Shown here: positions 1 to 16,992 of the stretch, piece after piece | How the letters are laid out: every line of letters starts with the position of its first letter | Position numbering within the stretch: the stretch's first letter is position 1 | From: Agelas oroides | Lineage: Eukaryota > Porifera > Demospongiae > Agelasida > Agelasidae | Length of the DNA: 64,000 nt | Assembly: GCA_949130485.1 (NCBI GenBank) | Contig: OX422204.1 | Coordinates: forward strand, 186,001-250,000 | Reading direction: 5' to 3' | Translations under genes and position numbers: made by a program | Notes under the pieces: model-generated | What the model saw: only the letters and a program-made list of their open reading frames with translations | Told to the model about the DNA's origin: nothing | The model's database searches: none

Positions 1-45
1 CACATACGCTTCAACAAGCAACATATAAGTGACTACCCCTCGCAG
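1..45. repeat. End of a short inverted-repeat element, cut by the window edge
   Basis: The motif ACATATAAGTGACTACCCC near positions 22-40 recurs at 44484-44502, where it is one end of a complete fold-back element. Only one end is visible here. It has no coding content and is probably a non-autonomous DNA element of the family also seen at 679-960 and 44206-44504. Confidence 0.55.
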
Positions 46-343
46 CCACTTTTTTCGCACCCACCGGAAAAATGGGATCTGGGAATGAGGTGTAGTCTGG
101 GTACGAGACTAGGAGGAGGGAGGGCAAATGGGCAATCATTTAGCCTTGTCTCGAAAGCATCTGCTCCAATCTGTATAACCTATTGTTTTGTTTTATTGTT
201 TTGTAACCCACCCGTCTGGGAACTACCTTCCTCCCTCACTCCTCCCCCCTCCTTTTTAGTGGAGAAAGACAAATTCTAAGCACTAGGAGCCTGGGTACGA
301 GGCTAACTAAGCGCTAGGGATGGATGTTTTATGCTCTTCTCAC

Positions 344-534
344 ACAGAGATGTAGCCACGCCTCCAATCCCAGCACCCACACCCACGCTAGCAATACTGC
401 CAAAGACCTCCAGGACCCATTCTTTCGGTGTCCCTTCCTTCACATGCCTCTGGATATAGAGGTACAGGAACTCAGAGATGGTGAGGGTGGCAAAGAGGGA
501 CGAACAGAGCCCCCAGATGGCTGCATACCTCGCA
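344..534 (-). CDS. Possible exon of an unidentified membrane protein
   Basis: On the minus strand an open segment is bounded by an acceptor-like CCCTAG just above 534 and a donor-like GTGAG just below 344. It encodes about 63 residues with two hydrophobic stretches (containing LFATLTISEFLYLYIQ and then GSIASVGVGAGIGGVA) separated by a charged loop. The composition suggests a small transmembrane protein. I do not recognise the family and found no partner exons. The opposite strand has a longer open frame, but its composition is low-complexity (HASNPSTHTHASN), which I consider a shadow. Confidence 0.3.
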
Positions 535-678
535 CTAGGGATACAGAACAGCTTGAGTGGCGATGGTGGGTGGTGTGTGGGTGGGATGTATGTGTGTCAC
601 TGAAACATGATTTGGTTGAGGCAGCCCAGACTCTCTCCTTAAAAAACTCCTCCCCCATTTAGAATCTTGAACTGACAA

Positions 679-960
679 GAGGTAGTCACTTATGCCAAGT
701 GTTTGCAACTGGGATCAAAATGGAATCAAATGATCAACATATTTTGTAAGAGTCGATTAATGGATCAAGGTGACCTCTGAGTGGCAAAAATCAATTGACC
801 AATGATACTAAGGAGGCGTGCCTACCATTATGTCATGCCACTGTAATCAAGAGCTTGGGAAGGGAATGATTGTAATCAAGCATAATTTTCACTAATCAAA
901 AATCTTGATCCTGGATGCAAGTGGTCAGCATTCTTCAGAAAGAGAAACAGTTGGCACTCT
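679..960. repeat. Diverged copy of a short inverted-repeat element
   Basis: It begins with GTAGTCACTTAT followed by runs built around GATCAA and AATCAA words. The same layout occurs in the complete copy at 44206-44504. The right end is degraded and lacks a clear matching terminal repeat. No coding content is seen. Confidence 0.5.
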
Positions 961-1114
961 TCAAACAAGTGACCTTGGACGGAGGCTAATGCATGTATCT
1001 ACATGTGTGTGGGAGAGCTTTGAATGACATCACAGTTATTTGTAGCCTAGAGCTCTTGCATACATGTATGATTGGGTTTCTCTTCTTTCCTCCCTCCCTC
1101 TTTCCACCACACAG

Positions 1115-1281
1115 CAATATACCTTCCCACCAGCTACTATGTGGTGTGTGTCTGGTGTTTCATGACCTTCAAGTGGGGTATAACCACCTACCTGTACGCC
1201 CTGCCAAAGTACATTCCCACAACAGCAAGAACTCCTGGACATGTACATGTACCTATTTCAAACACTGTGGAATCTACATGA
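1115..1281 (+). CDS. Possible terminal exon of an unidentified membrane protein
   Basis: A long pyrimidine tract ending CACCACACAG sits directly before 1115, as expected for a 3' splice site. The open frame after it encodes about 55 residues, including a hydrophobic, aromatic-rich stretch (YYVVCVWCFMTFKWGITTYL) and a stop near 1279. No upstream exon on this strand could be assigned. It could be a chance open frame next to a pyrimidine-rich repeat, so confidence is low. Confidence 0.22.
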
Positions 1282-1334
1282 ATTAACAATGGTTGTTTGA
1301 ATGATTTTGTACATCTAACACAGTGTTTGTAATA

Positions 1335-1686
1335 CTGTAATCTCCCGAAAATATGCCCATGGACAATGAACTTGGGAGCTCCTCAAAGAGGGGGGTGGGC
1401 GTATTTTCAAAAGTTGTGATATTTCTCTCGAAAATACCTCCACCTCACATGCATTAGTCTAGCCCTAGTTATGTATGCATGCAGTGATTCTGCAGTGCTG
1501 CATGCTCTCTTATCATGTGCTTACGTACAACAACAGGAAATGGTGCCTGCCTTCATTTGTCAGTGCTGCTTCTTTGGTGCTTCTTGCTTAACAACTGCAC
1601 ATACTGCGGCATAAATAGGTAAGCACCCTCTGCATTCAACAAAGAGGGTACGTGGGCTTATTTTCGAGGGTAGGCCGATTACGGTA
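1335..1686. repeat. Fold-back (MITE-like) element
   Basis: The left end (TACTGTAATCTCCCGAAAAT, then ATGCCCA) is roughly the reverse complement of the right end (TGGGCTTATTTTCGAGGGTA, then GGCCGATTACGGTA). This gives terminal inverted repeats of about 30 bp around a non-coding core of about 350 bp, typical of a non-autonomous DNA transposon. The repeats are imperfect, so the copy is not fresh. Confidence 0.55.
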
Positions 1687-2077
1687 TATGTGTGTGTTGA
1701 TAATATTAATATAATAATGGTTGTATTGCAATGAGACAGTACGTGCACATGATAAAGTGTGCACAAGGCATTAAGGACATATCGTACTGAAAACTAGGCA
1801 GAATTTGAACATTTCAGTTTCTCACGACTTATGTATCCCTAGAGCTATAGGCACAGATTTTCCTCATGCACACTTCACAAGTACAAGGATAATGTCTTTT
1901 GTTGAAGCAAATGCAACATATATATAAATCTTTTATAGCACTTTGTCAAGAAAGCAGGCCTGTAGGTATACAGTGATGTAATTACAATTTTCAAACAATG
2001 TATCTATGTTATAAACACCATGTTTCAAGCTAAAAACGTGCCTAGTGAGCAAAAAAATATAATTAACAGAGAGAAGT

Positions 2078-2662
2078 TCACATCTTATGTACTACAATGT
2101 CAGTGGGTTTTATGTCGAATGTTTTCTCGAGTGTGACTAGATCCTCCTTGTAAAGCTGCTCTCCAAAGTGATGAATCCAGCCACTTTCAGATCGCCATCC
2201 ACTAGGATTAACAATATTCAATCTTCTGCATTCATTTTTGATCCTCTCTTTGTTGGGTATTTCACCAAACCAAGCCGTTGTTATCTTCCTCTTATCTTCA
2301 TCAGAGAGGTTGATCTTTCTCTTTTTCACATGCTGAGGTGGTTGATTTGCTGTTGGCTCTACTGTTGTGTTAGCTTGGTTTAGTTCTGTTTCTGCATGTT
2401 TTAGTACTTCTTTTGCTTGGTGTAGTTTTGCTTCTGCAGTTTTTTTGTCTGCTTCTGCTTCTATTATTGCTGCTTGAGCTTTAAGTTTCGATGCTTCTGC
2501 TTGCAGTTTTCTTGCTTCTGCTTGTTTCTGTTCTGCTTCTGCTTGTATTCTGTCTGCCTCTGCTTGTATTTCTGCTGCCTCTGCTTGTTTTCTGTCTGCT
2601 TCTGCTTGGATATTTTCTAATTTTTGAGCATCCTCTTCAACATCCTCTTGCCCTTGCTCCAT
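2078..2662 (-). CDS. Intronless alanine-rich coiled-coil protein, 194 aa
   Basis: A single uninterrupted frame runs from an ATG at 2662 to a stop at 2078. Residues about 15-95 form some eleven seven-residue units of the pattern Q-A-E-A-x-x-K/I/L. That is a textbook heptad coiled coil and also a 21-bp DNA repeat rich in GCTTCTGCTT words. A basic linker with KKRKI follows, then a compact non-repetitive tail (about residues 115-194) with several Trp residues. I do not recognise the tail. The lack of introns beside intron-rich neighbours suggests a retrogene or a domesticated transposon protein. The following 500 bp up to 3194 hold no gene that I can see. Confidence 0.5.
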   Translation of the reverse strand: MEQGQEDVEEDAQKLENIQAEADRKQAEAAEIQAEADRIQAEAEQKQAEARKLQAEASKLKAQAAIIEAEADKKTAEAKLHQAKEVLKHAETELNQANTTVEPTANQPPQHVKKRKINLSDEDKRKITTAWFGEIPNKERIKNECRRLNIVNPSGWRSESGWIHHFGEQLYKEDLVTLEKTFDIKPTDIVVHKM

Positions 2663-3194
2663 AATTGATGGGTCTTGTCCAAATTTCAGTCCTTGCCCAA
2701 ATCGTAATTTATATGTACACCAACTATCTACTCAAACCTGAAAGACCAGCCTAGGTATATAATTCTAGGGCTAAAATATGCAGTGTGTATCCTCCCCCTT
2801 CTAGTTTCCAGCAACATTCATGACTGCAATATGCAAGGGGTGGAACTCAAGGTGAAATTCATGTTTCCCAGATCATAACAGAGATGGGATAAAATTCATG
2901 GCAGGTAGTATTCATCTGTTTTTGTTTAACACTGATTGCATCCCAGAGCTGAGACATAGATATTCATGTGTACACTATTGGATTTCAGAAGGGTCTAACA
3001 TCAGCCCCTTGCAAGAAAAGGTAGAAGGTGTGAATAAGATACCAGCAATAGGTACACAATTCAACAGATTGGTTTAATGCCAGTGTCTACTATTATTGCT
3101 GCAGAATAATGATTAGTTGTATCTATAAATTGTAGCTACACAAATTTCTGTAGCATAATAAATGTCATTTCCACAATTACTGGTGTCCAGCTAT

Positions 3195-6081
3195 TTACAG
3201 CTTCTCAATGAATTTGAACACAGAAGAGAAGTCTTTTCCAGCATAGCCATGTTTGCACATGAGCTGGTAGATCTGTCGAGCCACGGAGCCCAGAGGAGTT
3301 GTGGTCTTGGTGGAGCTGGCTGCATCAAGAGCTAGCCCCAGGTCCTGGGGGGGGGAGGAGGATGTGTGGCTATGTCATAACATCAGGAGGAGGGTAGGGG
3401 AGGGGGGAGGGGGAGAGGAGAGGGATGTGTGGCTATGTCATAACATCAGGAGGAGGGGAGGGGGAGGGGAGAGGAGAGGGATGTGTGGCTATGCTGGTCA
3501 AATGTACAAATGTTTGAACTGGTAAATCCAATGTCACAACAGTGGAAGAGCAGTAAACTGTTGTAGCTTCATTCAGTAAAGTAAGACTTAGTAATAAAAA
3601 GCTAGGTGGGGTCTACTAGCCTTGGAGGGGGGAAAAATGCTCAACCGGCTTCTTGGATGCACAAAATCTGTTTCTATACTATGCCAACTGTTTGGTCAAG
3701 TTATAAATTAAAGGCTAGAATGACAGTAGTTTCAGATACCTACCTTGGCCATGAGACTGGTGCCGAACCCTCCCTGGTAGACATTGCTGGCGGGTACCTA
3801 CCTTGGCCATGAGACTGGTGCCGAACCCTCCCTGGTAGACATTGCTGGCGGGTACCTACCTTGGCCATGAGACTGGTGCCGAACCCTCCCTGGTAGACAT
3901 TGCTGGCGGGTACCTACCTTGGCCATGAGACTGGTGCCGAACCCTCCCTGGTAGACATTGCTGGCGGGTACCTACCTTGGCCATGAGGCTGGTGCTGAAC
4001 CCTCCCTGGTAGCCGTTGCTGCGGGTACCTACCTTGGCCATGAGGCTGGTGCCGAACCCTCCCTGGTAGTCGTTGCTGGCGGGCACTCCCTCCATCACCC
4101 CCGGACAGGGGTTATATGTGTCACATGACCAGCAGCGGCCACTAGCTGTGTTGAGGATGGAAGCAAGCAGCTTAGGGTCAAGCCCAAGACTGAGGGAGGG
4201 AGGGAGGGAGGGAGGGAGGGAGGGAGGGAGGGAGGGAGGGAGGGAGGGAGGGAGGGAGGGAGGGATGAGTGATTGAGAGAGTAGGTGAGAGATGGATCAA
4301 GGGAGTGGGCACAGGAGAATGAGAGGGAAGGAGGGAGAATGGGGGAGTGACAATGGGAAGGAGGAGGGGGGGGGGGGTTGAGGGAGTGAGTGGGTAAGTA
4401 AGGGAGAGAGAGGGGGGATGGAAAAAGTAGCATGTAGTCATACATGTACAACATAGTTCCTCCCTCCTTCCCTCACCTTATCCCCAGCTGCATCGCCTCA
4501 CTGGTTCCAATCATGCTGACCGCCAGGAGCATGTTATTACAGATCTTGACGGCCTGGCCAGACCCGTGTGACCCACAGTGCACCACGTTCTTACCCATAC
4601 AGTCCAGCAGTGGCTTGGCTCGCTCAAATGCATCAGTAGTCCCACCCACCATGAACGTTAGGGCACCCTTTTTGGCTGCTCCAACACCTGAGTGCATGTG
4701 TGTGGGAGGGAATGTGTGTGGGAGGGAATGTGTGTGTGGTGGAGAGAGAAAGGGGAGATGTGATTCCTCCAGGCAAAGTGATAGGGAAGCATGAGTGATT
4801 CCTCCAGGCAAAGTGATAGGGAAGGTGATTCCTCCAGGCAAGGTGATAGGGACACATGACGACTAATTACTCCCACATTATATAGTATACTAATAATTAT
4901 AAAGCTAGTGCTCTGGTCTACCGCTTATATACCTCCAGAAACCGGGGCATCAATAAAGTTGGCTCCAATGTCCGTTGCCTTGGCAGCCACCTGTTTAACA
5001 ACTGCCATCTCTATTGTACTGGAGTCTATCAGTAGAGAGCCCTTCTGAACAGTGCTGTGGGAGGGTGGAGGGTGTGAGGGTAGAGGGTGTGGGGGTGTGA
5101 GGGTGCAGTATGTGTGATCACTCATGAGCTAGTCTCAAGCTCTTAGTGGACAGGGGCCTGGGAAATGTGGTAAAGTCCTACCAGCCCACACTGAAAGCTA
5201 TGGTACCTGAAAACTCCATTGTCTCCTTCGTAGCACTCCACCACATTAGCTCCTGTTGGTAGCATGGTCACTACAGTCCTGGCCTGCTTGGCAACCTGCA
5301 GGTGGGCGTGGTCAGAGATCATGATCATGTGACCAGATGATATAGCATAGGTTGTGTGAATGAAAACAGTAGAACTCATAGTGAATAGGTAAGAGATCAT
5401 ATCAAAACTTGGGCCATGATAGTGCAAGCTAGCTGGTTGTAATGAAAACCTTTATAGATCTGGAGAATACTTGTGCAAGAACATAAACAAAACGAGGGAT
5501 ATAGAAGTATTTGTCTTTCCCCTCCCTTCTTACCTCTGCTGGACTCCCGGCTCTTTGTGCCCCTGCACTGACTGCATCCTGCATAGCAGAGTCCACGAGG
5601 TCAAACACGACCAGACGATGACCACTCTGGATCAGATTGTGGGCCATCGGACCTCCCATGTTCCCCAGACCAATGAAACCAACACGCTGTGTGGAAGGGA
5701 TGAGTGAAGAGGGAGGTGGTGGGGGGTATGACGTACATATTTGTGGAATTAGCAGTAATGGATGGGGGGGGGGGGGGGGGGGGGGGGGGGTGGGGAGATG
5801 GGGATGGTCTCACAAGCCAGACCCTTACTGTTCGTCAACGCCGATTGCTGCATGCTGATAATGGAAGTGATTGGCATTGAGGAGCAAAAAGGGACCAGCT
5901 TGTGATACAGAATTACAACGTGTGCACGTGCATGTGAGTCTATCTCCCCCTCCCTTGGCCAGTCACTAGCTTGGACTGGTACCTCATCTGATGAGCTGCT
6001 GTAGTGTCTCCTAGCAACAGCAGACAAGCATCCCGCACTCCTACTGCGCAGGAGGCACGCCACGGGACGACATAGGGCCAT
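3195..6081 (-). CDS. HIBADH: 3-hydroxyisobutyrate dehydrogenase, mitochondrial (7 exons)
   Basis: Exons on the minus strand are 6081-5983, 5686-5534, 5295-5207, 5054-4933, 4687-4477, 4189-4033 and 3344-3195. They total 981 nt in phase, giving 326 aa against about 336 in vertebrates. The enzyme oxidises 3-hydroxyisobutyrate with NAD in mitochondrial valine breakdown. Residues 1-33 are basic and serine-rich, like a mitochondrial targeting peptide. The Rossmann motif GFIGLGNMG is near residues 36-44, the substrate loop DAPVSGG is near 150, and the catalytic-lysine region [11 protein letters not shown] is near 200. The conserved GRCWS...YNPCPGV segment and the terminal DFSSVF motif are also present. 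The donor of exon 6 (at 4033) is copied five more times downstream by a minisatellite. The ATG at 6081 lies 202 bp from the MCM6 start on the other strand. Confidence 0.95.
3744..4090 (-). repeat. Minisatellite of 57-58 bp that duplicates the HIBADH exon 6 splice donor
   Basis: Six near-identical units each contain the last roughly 36 nt of exon 6 (coding [12 protein letters not shown]) plus its GTAGGTACC donor. Candidate exon ends fall at 4033, 3976, 3918, 3860, 3802 and 3744. The first spacing is 57 nt, so use of the second donor would add 19 residues in frame. The other spacings are 58 nt and shift the frame. Confidence 0.85.
4190..4265. repeat. (GGGA)n tract at the exon 6 acceptor of HIBADH
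   Basis: About 17 tandem GGGA units on the plus strand read as CCCT on the coding strand. They directly form the pyrimidine tract before the acceptor at 4190. Confidence 0.85.
5766..5791. repeat. Poly-G tract in HIBADH intron 1
   Basis: An unbroken G run of about 25 bases lies in the first intron of HIBADH. Length in the assembly is unreliable for such a tract. Confidence 0.8.
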
Positions 6082-6283
6082 CTTCCACTAGTCTTGAGCT
6101 GAAAGGTCACCAGTAGGCGTGGAATGGGCGTTGTCTTGTGGGTGGGGCTGAACACGTGATTTTGCAGGTTGTTGACCAATAAGAGCCAAGAACAGATCAA
6201 AAGCGCGGGAAAGAAGCGGGTGGATCGTTCGCGCGAGAGAGTGAAGGTTTCCCGATCGTGTGTACCATACGTTACTGTTGAAA
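6082..6283. promoter_or_regulatory. Shared 5' region of HIBADH and MCM6
   Basis: Only 202 bp separate the divergent start codons. The stretch is GC-rich near MCM6 (GCGCGGGAAAG, TTCGCGCGAGAG). GCGGGAAA-type words resemble E2F sites, known from other animals to control MCM genes. The assignment as a bidirectional promoter is inferred from position and this resemblance. Confidence 0.55.
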
Positions 6284-13525
<7,242 letters not shown>

Positions 13526-13904
13526 AGACACAATGGTGCCGTGACTCAAATTCCACCTGCATGTGACAACATGTACAGCTGAACTGAATTCTCCATACTG
13601 CAATTTCACACTATATGACTTGCACATGTACATATTGTCATCTTAAACTATTAACAGTAACATTAACCAGAGAAGGGTTTTGAATAGCATGTTTTGCATA
13701 ATTTGTACTTAGCTTTCTTGTAATGAGACATCACAAGTTTGTGTAACAAGCTTCCTAACATCAGGTCAACGATTTGCAAGCTTCCTGCACAAGCTTGAGT
13801 TCTTCTATAGAGTCTCTGAGATCATGAGAATAATAATTAAGAGGTGTACTACCTGTAGCATCGCGATGCTCTAATAAGGTAAGTTGGCTTTCAAGAATTT
13901 TCTC

Positions 13905-14580
13905 AGTTTCAGTTATTTCGCCTACTCCCGTTTCGCCTACTCCCATTTCACCTACTTATTACCGCTCAGTGCCATTTCGCCTACTCATGCAAAATGTCTT
14001 CAACTACATACATACATACATGCATACATTGTCTAAATAAAATATGTCTTTTGATGTGCATTAATTTATTCATCAAAAGGAATTGAAACTATGGTTGTCC
14101 CGTATTGAAGTGTCTTTAACTTCACTGTAACCTATAGTCTTTACTCAAAAACAATGGGTCACAGGTTTTGATGTGAGTTTCACATAAAAATGGGTCTACC
14201 TTAGCCAGTCATTTCAATCAGCCACATGTCGTGGAGTTTGTCACAACCCAGAGAGGAGCACGCTCCCTTATCTACGAAGGACACAAGTATCTTATCAACA
14301 GAAGAGGAAGAGATGGCCGCATTTTTTGGAGATGTGCCAAAAGCAGACAATGCAAGGGAGCAGTGACTACCAAAGAGAATGAAATTATATAAGATGAGCA
14401 CAATCACCCCCAAAATGAAGCAGAGATTGTAGTTTCAACTGTTTCACATTGTTTTGGTCACATTTGCATGAGTAGGCGAAATGGCACTGAGCGGTAACAA
14501 GTAGGCGAAATGGGAGTAGGCGAAATGGCACTGAGCGGTAACAAGTAGGCGAAATGGGAGTAGGCGAAATGGCACCAATT
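13905..14580. mobile_element. Inverted-repeat DNA element, possibly a MULE relative
   Basis: The left end contains TTTCGCCTACTCCC-type words followed by TTACCGCTCAGTGCCATTTC and GCCTACTCATGC. The right end at 14467-14575 carries the reverse complement in the opposite order, partly duplicated. The unit is about 670 bp. The core contains a broken FLYWCH zinc finger, a domain often found at the start of MULE transposases. No catalytic transposase remains, so this is a non-autonomous derivative. Confidence 0.65.
14228..14450 (+). pseudogene. Broken FLYWCH-type zinc finger
   Basis: A plus-strand frame gives RGARSLIYEGHKYLINRR, then FWRCAKSRQCKGAVTT, an in-frame TAA, and DEHNHP. Spacing of the aromatic YEGHKY, the W-x-C, the second Cys and the H-x-H fits the FLYWCH finger family. 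The stop lies between the Cys and His ligands, so the domain is disabled. No initiator Met is nearby. Confidence 0.65.
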
Positions 14581-15769
14581 CACCTAACTCATACAACTCT
14601 TGAATTGGATGTGCCAAAGCGGTGTTCAGATAACTACCGCATGTGGCACGGTCTATAAGCTATCAAGCCACATAACACAGGCAGACGAAGTGGCAAATCT
14701 GCATGGTCAAGCCAATGGTGTGCTGCTCGCTCAGGCTTGCCCTATGATGATGAAGCAAGTATTTATAAACTCTCAGGCACAGGCAGTGGTGGAGCCACCC
14801 ATGGAGGGAGGAGCAAGCATGAGACAAGCTAACACGATAGAGAGGGAAAACACAACACAGCCCTGCCAAGCACTCGGTGAACAGTGCATGGGTAAAATGG
14901 GCAAAAATGTCCGTTGCCCAATTGTAATGAGAGAACAACACGTGTTACCATCAGCTCCACATGGTTTTTGAGAGCTGGAAGTGCTATATGTCTTGTTTTA
15001 ATATCATGAGACACAATTTTTTATTATTCATTTTGTCTGAAGTATGCCTTTGTACCCATGCTGTGGCCTGACAGTTTATTGTACCTGTATATCATATTTA
15101 GAGTATAGCTACAGATTTTATTACTAATATGGCACACATGCTCAAGGCTCGCTTCATTTTGTGTTGTCTGTGGACAGATGACATGTGAAGCTCGCTTTGT
15201 GGTGCAACGGTTTGCTAGAGCACTTTCCACTAGGTGGAGCAAATCCTATGGGGAAGTGATGGGCTGGGTTCAAACAGGCATGGAAGATGGGTGGGGCTTT
15301 TACAACTTATTCCAGTTGGCCAATGTACCAGTGTATATTATTATTTGTTGTCTTTCAAAAAAAAATAAAAAATCCCACATGTACCTTGTATCAGACATAA
15401 TTTGCGTTTATTGTACATGTTGACTTCAGTCACAACAGAAAATTGATTACATGTAAAATAGCAGTGTAGTTTGACAGCTTGCAACCAAGATGAAATCATG
15501 ATATAGTTCTCAAATATAATTGAGGTTCAAAGTTCAACAAGTGCATGCTTATGAGCATTCCTCCTCAAGATTGAAGTATCGGGTACACGTACTATTCTTA
15601 ACTGTCTAGTAAACTATACGGAAATGTTGTGTACAAAGCGAAAAAAGAAACTGCTTTAGTGGTAAGCTTGCTGGAGAGTATACACTGACCCAGAAAAATA
15701 TATTCCATATGCTGGGAAGTTTAAGAGTAGTTATGAAAACAACCATTGTAGAATGTGTTGTAAAGACAG
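14581..15769. other. Stretch without a recognisable gene
   Basis: Open frames on both strands reach about 120 codons (for example 14600-14971 plus), but they lack recognisable domains, splice context or sensible composition. I see no RNA gene or clear transposon here. Confidence 0.5.
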
Positions 15770-15860
15770 GTATCTCCACTGGTCCAATGTACAACACCAG
15801 GACAGTGGCCCTTGTAAACACACCTGATACAGGCATTGGCACTAACAGTTCCATATTTAG
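15770..15860 (-). pseudogene. Partial copy of the neighbouring PTB-like ORF
   Basis: About 75 bp, coding LVPMPVSGVFTRATVLVLYI and a few more residues, are identical to 16485-16559 of the adjacent ORF. The segment upstream of the match in the real gene is missing here: ACTGTT joins directly to AGTGCC. The copy runs out after VEIP. It is a fragment without a working domain. Confidence 0.7.
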
Positions 15861-15902
15861 AGCAAGAAAAGCAAATACATAGCCAAAATGAAAATATTTT
15901 AC

Positions 15903-16703
15903 TCAACAGTTATAATTATAGTTGCCACTATCCGAGTGTCGGATAACACTGGAGCTCGGAATGAAAGTCTTTGGTCGTAGATCAACCACATTCTTCATAA
16001 TCGGGTCCTTCAACTGTTTTCCTGGCACACTAGTCATCTCACCAGAGAGGATTCCCTTCACTGCATTGATGATGGTCACACAGGAGGTTATAGGTATTGT
16101 TGTTGGCTTTAGTTCAGCCTGTTGTGACTTGCTCTTGGTCCTGTGCAGCATGAGAACACTCCTACCCTGCACAACCTTGAAGACCTGGCACATGTGAGCA
16201 TGCTGGACTTCAGTGTCTGATTGAATCGCTGCCTTCTTGTGACCTTTCTGGTCCAGCTTTCGGGTCACGATGGCGAAATACTGCTCATCATCTGTACACA
16301 CACCGCTGTAGTACAGCTTGTCCCTCTCGTACGCAAAAAGCAGTTTTCTCCCCACGTTCACGACCCTCATTTCTGAGATTGTGATCTCGAGAAACAGCTC
16401 AAAGAAATCTTGCCGCTGGATCAGAAGACGCCTTGTGCACTCCTGGATACACTTGGAGCTTGGACCCCGCCTGCCCCACGACTCAGGTATCTCCACTGGT
16501 CCAATGTACAACACCAGGACAGTGGCCCTTGTAAACACACCTGATACAGGCATTGGCACTAATGATGATAATTGTTGTCTGGAAAGTGGGTAGCTATGTC
16601 CACTTTGATCAACAGTTCCATCTACAGTGACAATGAGCAGGAACCATAAAGATGGGAACAACACCATATGTAACCTCCTACTAGAATGTGGGTTTGGTGG
16701 CAA
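15903..16703 (-). CDS. Intronless PTB/PID-like domain protein, 266 aa
   Basis: One open frame runs from ATG at 16703 to the stop at 15903. The N-terminus (residues about 13-30, VLFPSLWFLLIVTVDG) resembles a signal peptide or membrane anchor. From about residue 65 the pattern VLYIGPVEIPES, a CIQECTRRLL helix, the strand RKLLFAYERDKLYYSGV and then YFAIVTRK followed by HMCQVFKVV fits a phosphotyrosine-binding (PTB/PID) fold, such as those of FAM43 or other adaptor proteins. The exact family is uncertain. The gene ends 290 bp downstream of the PDZ gene on the same strand and lacks introns, suggesting a retrocopy. A signal peptide before a cytoplasmic adaptor fold would be odd, so the true start may be internal. 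Confidence 0.5.
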   Translation of the reverse strand: MPPNPHSSRRLHMVLFPSLWFLLIVTVDGTVDQSGHSYPLSRQQLSSLVPMPVSGVFTRATVLVLYIGPVEIPESWGRRGPSSKCIQECTRRLLIQRQDFFELFLEITISEMRVVNVGRKLLFAYERDKLYYSGVCTDDEQYFAIVTRKLDQKGHKKAAIQSDTEVQHAHMCQVFKVVQGRSVLMLHRTKSKSQQAELKPTTIPITSCVTIINAVKGILSGEMTSVPGKQLKDPIMKNVVDLRPKTFIPSSSVIRHSDSGNYNYNC

Positions 16704-16992
16704 TCAATGTAATTCCGGGTACAAGAGAGACTGACAGAGACTAGAACTACAGAGAGACTGTACAGACCCTGACTTAAATACTCATGAATCATGTGCATAC
16801 ATAACTAAATACAGAACAGTAACAATAGAACAGTGACATCACTACAAACACCATATATGGTTACATGCATAATTACAAGTTCAGAATTTCATATTTTTGC
16901 TGCCTAGTGTATTAAAAAATTTGATTCTCTAATCAGCTCTGAAACTCATTGTAATCAACATCCTGAAGGGTTTGTCCATCAAGCTGACATTA

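Noticed and set aside
14600-14971. 123-codon plus frame after the FLYWCH element
   Set aside because: No recognisable domain, no matching splice signals and mixed composition. The opposite strand is equally open.
16318-16593. Plus-strand frame opposite the PTB-like ORF
   Set aside because: The minus frame is longer, spans the full segment and has a coherent domain pattern.
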